DNA of 64,000 bases from Osmia lignaria lignaria (Eukaryota > Arthropoda > Insecta > Hymenoptera > Megachilidae), in assembly GCF_051020975.1 (NCBI RefSeq), contig NW_027478159.1:19856501-19920500 (forward strand). The letters run 5' to 3'. Below the pieces are notes generated by a model. It saw nothing but the letters and a program-made list of their open reading frames with translations, was not told the origin of the DNA and did no database searches. Numbering within the stretch: position 1 is the stretch's first letter; each line of letters opens with the position of its first letter. The position numbers were made by a program, and so were the translations under genes. This document shows positions 50,901 to 62,406 of the stretch, in pieces.

Positions 50901-51779
50901 GAGATATTTCTTCTTCTTGTTGTTCTTCTTCTGCACAGCTAAGCTGGAAGTGGCATTTACAGCTCGCAATAGTGCAGAGTTATCTCAAAGAGAGGGGCCA
51001 CGGTGTTTCTGTATCTCTATTATGTTGGTGCGGCTTCGGAACTTTTAAATATCTTGATATATCTCGAGAACTACGCATCTGATCAAAAAATATCATAGAA
51101 CATAAAAAGTAGGAAACTTAATTCTCTACAAAAAAGGTCTCTTAACATTTTGCCATAGCTCGCTTCGTTTCCGAGATATTTGCAGATTTATCTCAAGGGA
51201 AGGGGCCTGACGGACATATTTCGAGATATTTCTTCTTCTTGTTGTTCTTCTTCTGCACAGCTAAGCTGGAAGTGGCATTTGCGGCTCGCACTAGTGCAGA
51301 GTTATCTCAAAGAAAGGGGCCACGGTGTTACTGTATCTCTATTATGTTGGTGCGGCTTCGGAACTTTTAAATATCTCGATATATCTCGAAAACTACGCTT
51401 CTGATCAAAAAATATCATAGAACATAAAAAGTAGGAAACTTAATTCTCTACAAAAAAGGTCTCTTAACATTTTGCCATAGCTCGCTTCGTTTCCGAGATA
51501 TTTGCAGATTTATCTCAAGGGAAGGGGCCTAACGGACATATTTCGAGATATTTCTTCTTCTTGTTGGTCTTCTTCTGCACAGCTAAGCTGGAAGTGGCAT
51601 TTACAGCTCGCAATAGTGCAGAGTTATATCAAAGAAAGGGGCCACGGTGTTTCTGTATCTCTATTATGTTGGTGCGGCATCGGAACTTTTAAATATCTTG
51701 ATATATCTCGAGAACTACGCATCTGATCAAAAAATATCATAGAACATAAAAAGTAGAAAACTTAATTCTCTACAAAAAA
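47932..51779 (+). repeat. Units 150-161: diverse monomers
   Basis: Starts 47932, 48254, 48576, 48898, 49205, 49527, 49849, 50171, 50493, 50814, 51136, 51458. Few repeated blocks are visible and private changes are more frequent: tccttcttg near 48351, gtgtatctg near 48445, ctcaatat near 49446, aggtcactt near 49549, ttcgcgat near 49934, and ttggtcttc near 51566. Several tails mix R and F markers. The unit at 50493 is 321 bp because catttccagc has become catttcagc. Confidence 0.88.
48898..49204 (+). repeat. 307-bp monomer with 15-bp deletion (third copy)
   Basis: Same deletion and same gcagcgcgc and ctgttatg markers as at 38943, but with a different preceding unit and its own changes, atttcgcc near 48910 and gatcaaagaat near 49155. 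It ends with the B-type tail (atactacat, ctacaagaaagg), which the other two lack, so it probably represents an older branch of the same allele. Confidence 0.9.
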
Positions 51780-53389
51780 GGTCTCTTAACATTTTGCCAT
51801 AGCTCGCTTCGTTTCCGAGATATTTGCAGATCTATCTCAAGGGAAGGGGCCTAACGGACATATTTCGAGATATTTCTGCTTCTTGTTGTTCTTCTTCTGC
51901 ACAGCTAAACTGGAAGTGGCATTTCCAGCTCGCACTAGTGCAGCGTTATCTCAAAGAAAGGGGCCACGGTGTTTCTGTATCTCCATTATGTTGGTGCGGC
52001 TTCGGAACTTTTAAATATCTCGATATATCTCGAAAACTACGCTTCTGATCAAAAAATATCATAGAACATAAATTGTAGGAAACATAATTCTCTACAAAAA
52101 ACGTCTCTTAACATTTTGCCATAGCTCGCTTCGTTTCCGAGATATTTGCAGATTCAGCTCAAAGGAACTGGCCTGACGGACATATTTCGAGATATTTCTT
52201 CTTCTTGTTGTTCTTGCTCTGCACAGCTAAGCTGGAAGTGGCATTTGCAGCTCGCAATAGTGCAGAGTTATCTCAAAGAAAGGGGCCACGGTGTTTCTGT
52301 ATCTCTATTATGTTGGTGCGGCTTCGGAACTTTTAAATATCTCGATATATCTCGAGAACTACGCATCTGATCAAAAAATATCATAGAACATAAATTGTAG
52401 GAAACATAATTCTCTACAAAAAAGGTCTCTTAACATTTTACCATAGCTCGCTTCGTTTCCGAGATATTTGCAGATTTATCTCAAGGGAAGGGGCCTAACG
52501 GACATATTTCGAGATATTTCTTCTTCTTGTTGTTCTTCTTCTGCACAGCTAAGCTGGAAGTGGCATTTGCGGCTCGCACTAGTGCAGAGTTATCTCAAAG
52601 AAAGGGGCCACGGTGTTTCTGTATCTCTATTATGTTGGTGCGGCTTCGGAACTTTGAAATATCTTGATATATCTCGAGAACTACGCATCTGATCAAAAAA
52701 TATCATAGAACATAAAAAGTAGGAAACTTAATTCTCTACAAAAAAGGTCTCTTAACATTTTGCCATAGCTCGCTTCGTTTCCGAGATATTTGCAGATTTA
52801 TCTCAAGGGAAGGGGCCTGACGGACATATTTCGAGATATTTCTTCTTCTTGTTGTTCTTCTTCTGCACAGCTAAGCTGGAAGTGGCATTTGCGGCTCGCA
52901 CTATTGCAGAGTTATCTCAAAGAAAGGGGCCACGGTGTTTCTGTATCTCTATTATGTTGGTGCGGCTTCGTAACTTTTAAATATCTCGATATATCTCGAA
53001 AACTACGCTTCTGATCAAAAAATATCATAGAAGATAAAAAGTAGGAAACTTAATTCTCTACAAAAAAGGTCTCTTAACATTTTGCCATAGCTCGCTTCGT
53101 TTCCGAGATATTTGCAGATTTATCTCAAGGGAAGGGGCCTGACGGACATATTTCGAGATATTTCTTCTTCTTGTTGTTCTTCTTCTGCACAGCTAAGCTG
53201 GATGTGGCATTTGCGGCTCGCACTAGTGCAGAGTTATCTCAAAGAAAGGGGCCACGGTGTTTCTGTATCTCTATTATGTTGGTGCGGCTTCGGAACTTTT
53301 AAATATCTTGATATATCTCGAGAACTGCGCATCTGATCAAAAAATATCATAGAACATAAAAAGTAGGAAACTTAATTCTCTACAAAAAA
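51780..53389 (+). repeat. Five-monomer block, copy 1 (1610 bp)
   Basis: Starts 51780, 52102, 52424, 52746, 53068. Markers: tttctgcttc with gctaaactgg and ctccattatg; ttcagctcaaagg with ttcttgctctg; acattttaccatag; ctattgcag with cttcgtaac; and gctggatgtgg. The first four recur at 53390. Small differences include gcagatctatc here near 51829, and actttgaaatat here near 52652 against the usual acttttaaatat. Confidence 0.9.
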
Positions 53390-54999
53390 GGTCTCTTAAC
53401 ATTTTGCCATAGCTCGCTTCGTTTCCGAGATATTTGCAGATTTATCTCAAGGGAAGGGGCCTAACGGACATATTTCGAGATATTTCTGCTTCTTGTTGTT
53501 CTTCTTCTGCACAGCTAAACTGGAAGTGGCATTTCCAGCTCGCACTAGTGCAGCGTTATCTCAAAGAAAGGGGCCACGGTGTTTCTGTATCTCCATTATG
53601 TTGGTGCGGCTTCGGAACTTTTAAATATCTCGATATATCTCGAAAACTACGCTTCTGATCAAAAAATATCATAGAACATAAATTGTAGGAAACATAATTC
53701 TCTACAAAAAACGTCTCTTAACATTTTGCCATAGCTCGCTTCGTTTCCGAGATATTTGCAGATTCAGCTCAAAGGAACTGGCCTGACGGACATATTTCGA
53801 GATATTTCTTCTTCTTGTTGTTCTTGCTCTGCACAGCTAAGCTGGAAGTGGCATTTGCAGCTCGCAATAGTGCAGAGTTATCTCAAAGAAAGGGGCCACG
53901 GTGTTTCTGTATCTCTATTATGTTGGTGCGGCTTCGGAACTTTTAAATATCTCGATATATCTCGAGAACTACGCATCTGATCAAAAAATATCATAGAACA
54001 TAAATTGTAGGAAACATAATTCTCTACAAAAAAGGTCTCTTAACATTTTACCATAGCTCGCTTCGTTTCCGAGATATTTGCAGATTTATCTCAAGGGAAG
54101 GGGCCTAACGGACATATTTCGAGATATTTCTTCTTCTTGTTGTTCTTCTTCTGCACAGCTAAGCTGGAAGTGGCATTTGCGGCTCGCACTAGTGCAGAGT
54201 TATCTCAAAGAAAGGGGCCACGGTGTTTCTGTATCTCTATTATGTTGGTGCGGCTTCGGAACTTTTAAATATCTTGATATATCTCGAGAACTACGCATCT
54301 GATCAAAAAATATCATAGAACATAAAAAGTAGGAAACTTAATTCTCTACAAAAAAGGTCTCTTAATATTTTGCCATAGCTCGCTTCGTTTCCGAGATATT
54401 TGCAGATTTATCTCAAGGGAAGGGGCCTGACGGACATATTTCGAGATATTTCTTCTTCTTGTTGTTCTTCTTCTGCACAGCTAAGCTGGAAGTGGCATTT
54501 GCGGCTCGCACTATTGCAGAGTTATCTCAAAGAAAGGGGCCACGGTGTTTCTGTATCTCTATTATGTTGGTGCGGCTTCGTAACTTTTAAATATCTCGAT
54601 ATATCTCGAAAACTACGCTTCTGATCAAAAAATATCATAGAACATAAATTGTAGGAAACATAATTCTCTACAAAAAAGGTCTCTTAACATTTTGCCATAG
54701 CTCGCTTCGTTTCCGAGATATTTGCAGATATATCTCAAGGGCAGGGGCCTGACGGACATATTTCGAGATATTTCTTCTTCTTGTTGTTCTTCTTCTGCAC
54801 AGCTAAGCTGGAAGTGGCATTTGCAGCTCGCAATAGTGCAGAGTTATCTCAAAGAAAGAGGCCACGGTGTTTCTGTATCTCTATTATGTTGGTGCGGCTT
54901 CGGAGCTTTTAAATATCTTGATATATCTCGAGAACTACGCTTCTGATCAAAAAATATCATAGAACATAAATTGTAGGAAACATAATTCTCTACAAAAAA
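53390..54999 (+). repeat. Five-monomer block, copy 2 (1610 bp)
   Basis: Units at 53390, 53712, 54034 and 54356 repeat the four marked units from 51780. The fifth (54678) is different: gggcaggggcc, aagaaagaggcc, cggagctttt and a hybrid tail (ctcgagaactacgctt followed by aaattgtagg). The fourth unit has cttaatatttt at its start and an F tail instead of the aaaaagtagg tail of its partner. Confidence 0.9.
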
Positions 55000-57898
55000 C
55001 GTCTCTTAACATTTTGCCATAGCTCGCTTCGTTTCCGAGATATTTGCAGATTCAGCTCAAAGGAACTGGCCTGACGGACATATTTCGAGATATTTCTTCT
55101 TCTTGTTGTTCTTCCTCTGCACAGCTAAGCTGGAAGTGGCATTTGCGGCTCGCACTAGTGCAGAGTTATCTCAAAGAAAGGGGCCACGGTGTTTCTGTAT
55201 CTCTATTATGTTGGTGCGGCTTCGGAACTTTTAAATATCTCGATATATCTCGAAAACTACGCTTCTGATCAAAAAATATCATAGAACATAAATTGTAGGA
55301 AACATAATTCTCTACAAAAAAGGTCTCTTAACATTTTGCCATAGCTCGCTTCGTTTCCGAGATATTTGCAGATTTATCTCAAGGGAAGGGGCCTGACGGA
55401 CATATTTCGAGATATTTCTTCTTCTTGTTGTTCTTCTTCTGCACAGCTAAGCTGGAAGTGGCATTTGCGGCTCGCACTAGTGCAGAGTTATCTCAAAGAA
55501 AGGGGCCACGGTGTTTCTGTATCTCTATTATGTTGCTGCGGCTTCGGAACTTTTAAATATCTCGATATATCTCGAAAACTACGCTTCTGATCAAAAAATA
55601 TCATAGAACATAAATTGTAGGAAACATAATTCTCTACAAAAAAGGTCTCTCAACATTTTGCCATAGCTCACTTCGTTTCCGAGATATTTGCAGATATATC
55701 TCAAGGGAAGGGGCCTGACGGACATATTTCGAGATATTTCTTCTTCTTGTTGTTCTTCTTCTGCACAGCTAAGCTGGAAGTGGCATTTCCAGCTCGCAAT
55801 AGTGCAGAGTTATCTCAAAGAGAGGGGCCACGGTGTTTCTGTATCTCTATTATGTTGGTGCGGCTTCGGAACTTTTAAATATCTTGATATATCTCGAGAA
55901 CTACGCATCTGATCAAAAAATATCATAGAAGGTAAAAAGTAGGAAACTTAATTCTCTACAAAAAAGGTCTCTTAACATTTTGCCATAGCTCGCTTCGTTT
56001 CCGAGATATTTGCCGATTTATCTCAAGGGAAGGGGCCTGACGGACATATTTCGAGATATTTCTTCTTCTTGTTGTTCTTCTTCTGCACAGCTAAGCTGGA
56101 AGTGGCATTTGCGGCTCGCACTAGTGCAGAGTTATCTCAAAGAAAGGGGCCACGGTGATTCTGTATCTCTATTATGTTGGTGCGGCATCGGAACTTTTAA
56201 ATATCTCGATATATCTCGAAAACTACGCTTCTGATCAAAAAATATCATAGAACATAAATTGTAGGAAACATAATTCTCTACAAAAAAGGTCTCTTAACAT
56301 TTTGCCATAGCTCTCTTCGTTTCCGAGATATTTCCAGATTTATCTCAAGGGAAGGGGCCTGACGGACATATTTCGAGATATTTCTTCTTCTTGTTGTTCT
56401 TCTTCTGCACAGCTACGCTGGAAGTGGCATTTGCAGCTCGCAATAGTGCAGAGTTATCTCAAAGAAAGGGGCCACGGTGTTTCTGTATCTCTATTATGTT
56501 GGTGCGGCTTCGGAACTTTTAAATATCTTGATATTCCTCGAGAACTACGCATCTGATCAAAAAATATCATAGAACATAAATTGTAGGAAACATAATTCTC
56601 TACAAAAAAGGTCTCTTAACATTTTGCCATAGCTCGCTTCGTTTCCGAGATATTTGCAGATATATCTCAAGGGAAGGGGCCTGACGGACATATTTCGAGA
56701 TATTTCTTCTTCTTGTTGTTCTTCTTCTGCACAGCTAAGCTGGAAGTGGCATTTGCGGCTCGCACTAGTGCAGAGTTATCTCAAAGAAAGGGGCCACGGT
56801 GATTCTGTATCTCTATTATGTTGGTGCGGCATCGGAACTTTTAAATATCTCGATATATCTCGAAAACTACGCTTCTGATCAAAAAATATCATAGAACATA
56901 AATTGTAGGAAACATAATTCTCTACAAAAAAGGTCTCTTAACATTTTGCCATAGCTCGCTTCGTTTCCGAGATATTTGCAGATATATCTCAAGGGAAGGG
57001 GCCTGACGGACATATTTCGAGATATTTCTTCTTCTTGTTGTTCTTCTTCTGCACAGCTAAGCTGGAAGTGGCATTTACAGCTCGCAATAGTGCAGAGTTA
57101 TCTCAAAGAAAGGGGCCACGGTGTTTCTGTATCTCTATTATGTTGGTGCGGCTTCGGAACTTTTAAATATCTTGATATATCTCGAGAACTACGCATCTGA
57201 TCAAAAAATATCATAGAACATAAAAAGTAGGAAACTTAATTCTCTACAAAAAAGGTCTCTTAACATTTTGCCATAGCTCTCTTCGTTTCCGAGATATTTC
57301 CAGATATATCTCAAGGGAAGGGGCCTGACGGACATATTTCGAGATATTTCTTCTTCTTGTTGTTCTTCTTCTGCACAGCTACGCTGGAAGTGGCATTTGC
57401 AGCTCGCAATAGTGCAGAGTTATCTCAAAGAAAGGGGCCACGGTGTTTCTGTATCTCTATTATGTTGGTGCGGCTTCGGAACTTTTAAATATCTTGATAT
57501 TCCTCGAGAACTACGCATCTGATCAAAAAATATCATAGAACATAAATTGTAGGAAACATAATTCTCTACAAAAAAGGTCTCTTAACATTTTGCCATAGCT
57601 CGCTTCGTTTCCGAGATATTTGCAGATATATCTCAAGGGAAGGGGCCTGACGGACATATTTCGAGATATTTCTTCTTCTTGTTGTTCTTCTTCTGCACAG
57701 CTAAGCTGGAAGTGGCATTTACAGCTCGCAATAGTGCAGAGTTATCTCAAAGAAAGGGGCCACGGTGTTTCTGTATCTCTATTATGTTGGTGCGGCTTCG
57801 GAACTTTTAAATATCTTGATATATCTCGAGAACTACGCATCTGATCAAAAAATATCATAGAACAATAAAAAGTAGGAAACTTAATTCTCTACAAAAAA
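55000..57898 (+). repeat. Units 172-180: emergence of the tacgctgg dimer
   Basis: Starts 55000, 55322, 55644, 55966, 56288, 56610, 56932, 57254, 57576. The unit at 55000 is of the ttcagctcaaagg type. T-type units (gctctcttcg, atttccag, agctacgctgg) at 56288 and 57254, both with gatattcctcg, alternate with other units. The units at 55966 and 56610 share ggtgattctg and gcggcatcgg. The last unit is 323 bp because of an extra a in aacaataaaaag near 57863. Confidence 0.88.
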
Positions 57899-59508
57899 GG
57901 TCTCTTAACATTTTGCCATAGCTCTCTTCGTTTCCGAGATATTTCCAGATTTATCTCAAGGGAAGGGGCCTGACGGACATATTTCGAGATATTTCTTCTT
58001 CTTGTTGTTCTTCTTCTGCACAGCTACGCTGGAAGTGGCATTTGCAGCTCGCAATAGTGCAGAGTTATCTCAAAGAAAGGGGCCACGGTGTTTCTGTATC
58101 TCTATTATGTTGGTGCGGCTTCGGAACTTTTAAATATCTTGATATATCTCGAGAACTACGCATCTGATCAAAAAATATCATAGAACATAAAAAGTAGGAA
58201 ACTTAATTCTCTAGAAAAAAGGTCTCTTAACATTTTGCCATAGCTCGCTTCGTTTCCGAGATATTTGCACATATATCTCAAGGGAAGGGGCCTAACGGAC
58301 ATATTTCGAGATATTTCTTCTTCTTGTTGTTCTTCTTCTGCACAGCTAAACTGGAAGTGGCATTTCCAGCTCGCAATAGTGCAGAGTCATCTCAAAGAGA
58401 GGGGCCACGGTGTTTCTGTATCTCTATTATGTTGGTGCGGCATCGGAACTTTTAAATATCTTGATATATCTCGAGAACTACGCTTCTGATCAAAAAATAT
58501 CATAGAACATAAATTGTAGGAAACATAATTCTCTACAAAAAACGTCTCTTAACATTTTGCCATAGCTCGCTTCGTTTCCGAGATATTTGCAGATTCAGCT
58601 CAAAGGAACTGGCCTGACGGACATATTTCGAGATATTTCTTCTTCTTGTTGTTCTTCCTCTGCACAGCTAAGCTGGAAGTGGCATTTGCGGCTCGCACTA
58701 GTGCAGAGTTATCTCAAAGAAAGGGGCCACGGTGTTTCTGTATCTCTATTATGTTGGTGCGGCTTCGGAACTTTTAAATATCTCGATATATCTCGAAAAC
58801 TACGCTTCTGATCAAAAAATATCATAGAACATAAATTGTAGGAAACATAATTCTCTACAAAAAACGTCTCTCAACATTTTGCCATAGCTCGCTTCGTTTC
58901 CGAGATATTTGCAGATTCAGCTCAAAGGAACTGGCCTGACGGACATATTTCGAGATATTTCTTCTTCTTGTTGTTCTTCCTCTGCACAGCTAAGCTGGAA
59001 GTGGCATTTGCACCTCGCAATAGTGCAGAGTTATCTCAAAGAAAGGGGCCACGGTGTTTCTGTATCTCTATTATGTTGGTGCGGCTTCGGAACTTTTAAA
59101 TATCTCGATATATCTCGAAAACTACGCTTCTGATCAAAAAATATCATAGAACATAAATTGTAGGAAACATAATTCTCTACAAAAAAGGTCTCTTAACATT
59201 TTGCCATAGCTCGCTTCGTTTCCGAGATATTTGCAGATTTATCTCAAGGGAATGGGCCTAACGGACATATTTCGAGATATTTCTTCTTCTTGTTGTTCTT
59301 CTTCTGCACAGCTAAGCTGGAAGTGGCATTTACAGCTCGCAATAGTGCAGAGTTATCTCAAAGAAAGGGGCCACGGTGTTTCTGTATCTCTATTATGTTG
59401 GTGCGGCTTCGGAACTTTTAAATATCTTGATATATCTCGAGAACTACGCATCTGATCAAAAAATATCATAGAACATAAAAAGTAGGAAACTTAATTCTCT
59501 ACAAAAAA
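57899..59508 (+). repeat. Five-monomer block, copy 1 (four units shared with 60797)
   Basis: Starts 57899, 58221, 58543, 58865, 59187. Order: T type ending ttctctagaaaaaagg; gcacatatatc unit with gctaaactgg and gcggcatcgg; ttcagctcaaagg unit; a second ttcagctcaaagg unit with gcacctcgc; and a unit with gggaatgggcc. The first four recur 2898 bp (nine units) downstream with all markers. Confidence 0.91.
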
Positions 59509-60796
59509 GGTCTCTTAACATTTTGCCATAGCTCTCTTCGTTTCCGAGATATTTCCAGATTTATCTCAAGGGAAGGGGCCTGACGGACATATTTCGAGAT
59601 ATTTCTTCTTCTTGTTGTTCTTCTTCTGCACAGCTACGCTGGAAGTGGCATTTGCAGCTCGCAATAGTGCAGAGTTATCTCAAAGAAAGGGGCAACGGTG
59701 TTTCTGTATCTCTATTATGTTGGTGCGGCTTCGGAACTTTTAAATATCTTGATATATCTCGAGAACTACGCATCTGATCAAAAAATATCATAGAACATAA
59801 ATTGTAGGAAACATAATTCTCTACAAAAAAGGTCTCTTAACATTTTGCCATAGCTCGCTTCGTTTCCGAGATATTTGCAGATATATCTCAAGGGAAGGGG
59901 CCTGACGGACATATTTCGAGATATTTCTTCTTCTTGTTGTTCTTCTTCTGCACAGCTAAGCTGGAAGTGGCATTTACAGCTCGCAATAGTGCAGAGTTAT
60001 CTCAAAGAAAGGGGCCACGGTGTTTCTGTATCTCCATTATGTTGGTGCGGCTTCGGAACTTTTAAATATCTTGATATATCTCGAGAACTACGCATCTGAT
60101 CAAAAAATATCATAGAACATAAAAAGTAGGAAACTTAATTCTCTACAAAAAAGGTCTCTTAACATTTTGCCATAGCTCTCTTCGTTTCCGAGATATTTCC
60201 ATATTTATCTCAAGGGAAGGGGCCTGACGGACATATTTCGAGATATTTCTTCTTCTTGTTGTTCTTCTTCTGCACAGCTACGCTGGAAGTGGCATTTGCA
60301 GCTCGCAATAGTGCAGAGTTATCTCAAAGAAAGGGGCAACGGTGTTTCTGTATCTCTATTATGTTGGTGCGGCTTCGGAACTTTTAAATATCTTGATATA
60401 TCTCGAGAACTACGCATCTGATCAAAAAATATCATAGAACATAAATTGTAGGAAACATAATTCTCTACAAAAAAGGTCTCTTAACATTTTGCCATAGCTC
60501 GCTTCGTTTCCGAGATATTTGCAGATATATCTCAAGGGAAGGGGCCTGACGGACATATTTCGAGATATTTCTTCTTCTTGTTGTTCTTCTTCTGCACAGC
60601 TAAGCTGGAAGTGGCATTTACAGCTCGCAATAGTGCAGAGTTATCTCAAAGAAAGGGGCCACGGTGTTTCTGTATCTCCATTATGTTGGTGCGGCTTCGG
60701 AACTTTTAAATATCTTGATATATCTCGAGAACTACGCATCTGATCAAAAAATATCATAGAACATAAAAAGTAGGAAACTTAATTCTCTACAAAAAA
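59509..60796 (+). repeat. Tandem 644-bp dimer, two copies
   Basis: Units 59509+59831 and 60153+60475. Each dimer is a T-type unit with ggggcaacgg (instead of ggggccacgg) followed by a tttacagctcgc unit with ctccattatg. The one difference noticed is tttccatattt near 60200 against tttccagattt in the first copy. A new dimeric unit has therefore formed at this end of the window from monomer types unrelated to the V-IR dimer on the left. Confidence 0.92.
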
Positions 60797-62406
60797 GGTC
60801 TCTTAACATTTTGCCATAGCTCTCTTCGTTTCCGAGATATTTCCAGATTTATCTCAAGGGAAGGGGCCTGACGGACATATTTCGAGATATTTCTTCTTCT
60901 TGTTGTTCTTCTTCTGCACAGCTACGCTGGAAGTGGCATTTGCAGCTCGCAATAGTGCAGAGTTATCTCAAAGAAAGGGGCCACGGTGTTTCTGTATCTC
61001 TATTATGTTGGTGCGGCTTCGGAACTTTTAAATATCTTGATATATCTCGAGAACTACGCATCTGATCAAAAAATATCATAGAACATAAAAAGTAGGAAAC
61101 TTAATTCTCTAGAAAAAAGGTCTCTTAACATTTTGCCATAGCTCGCTTCGTTTCCGAGATATTTGCACATATATCTCAAGGGAAGGGGCCTAACGGACAT
61201 ATTTCGAGATATTTCTTCTTCTTGTTGTTCTTCTTCTGCACAGCTAAACTGGAAGTGGCATTTCCAGCTCGCAATAGTGCAGTGTTATCACAAAGAGAGG
61301 GGCCACGGTGTTTCTGTATCTCTATTATGTTGGTGCGGCATCGGAACTTTTAAATATCTTGATATATCTCGAGAACTACGCTTCTGATCAAAAAATATCA
61401 TAGAACATAAATTGTAGGAAACATAATTCTCTACAAAAAACGTCTCTTAACATTTTGCCATAGCTCGCTTCGTTTCCGAGATATTTGCAGATTCAGCTCA
61501 AAGGAACTGGCCTGACGGACATATTTCGAGATATTTCTTCTTCTTGTTGTTCTTCCTCTGCACAGCTAAGCTGGAAGTGGCATTTGCGGCTCGCACTAGT
61601 GCAGAGTTATCTCAAAGAAAGGGGCCACGGTGTTTCTGTATCTCTATTATGTTGGTGCGGCTTCGGAACTTTTAAATATCTCGATATATCTCGAAAACTA
61701 CGCTTCTGATCAAAAAATATCATAGAACATAAATTGTAGGAAACATAATTCTCTACAAAAAACGTCTCTTAACATTTTGCCATAGCTCGCTTCGTTTCCG
61801 AGATATTTGCAGATTCAGCTCAAAGGAACTGGCCTGACGGACATATTTCGAGATATTTCTTCTTCTTGTTGTTCTTCCTCTGCACAGCTAAGCTGGAAGT
61901 GGCATTTGCACCTCGCAATAGTGCAGAGTTATCTCAAAGAAAGGGGCCACGGTGTGTCTGTATCTCTATTATGTTGGTGCGGCTTCGGAACTTTTAAATA
62001 TCTCGATATATCTCGAAAACTACGCTTCTGATCAAAAAATATCATAGAACATAAATTGTAGGAAACATAATTCTCTACAAAAAAGGTCTCTTAAGATTTT
62101 GCCATAGCTCGCTTCGTTTCCGAGATATTTGCAGATTTATCTCAAGGGAAGGGGCCTAACGGACATATTTCGAGATATTTCTTCTTCTTGTTGTTCTTCT
62201 TCTGCACAGCTAAGCTGGAAGTGGCATGTGCAGCTCGCAATAGTGCAGAGTTATCTCAAAGAAAGGGGCCACGGTGTTTCTGTATCTCTATTATGTTGGT
62301 GCGGCTTCGGAACTTTTAAATATCTTGATATATCTCGAGAACTGCCCATCTGGTCAAAAAATATCATAGAACATAAAAAGTAGGAAGCTTAATTCTCTAC
62401 AAAAAA
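60797..62406 (+). repeat. Five-monomer block, copy 2
   Basis: Starts 60797, 61119, 61441, 61763, 62085. The first four units match the block at 57899. Differences: gtgcagtgttatcacaaag near 61283 and ggtgtgtctg near 61950. The fifth (62085) is related to 59187 but has cttaagatttt, gcatgtgcag, ctgcccatctgg (removing the BclI site) and aggaagctt. Confidence 0.91.
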
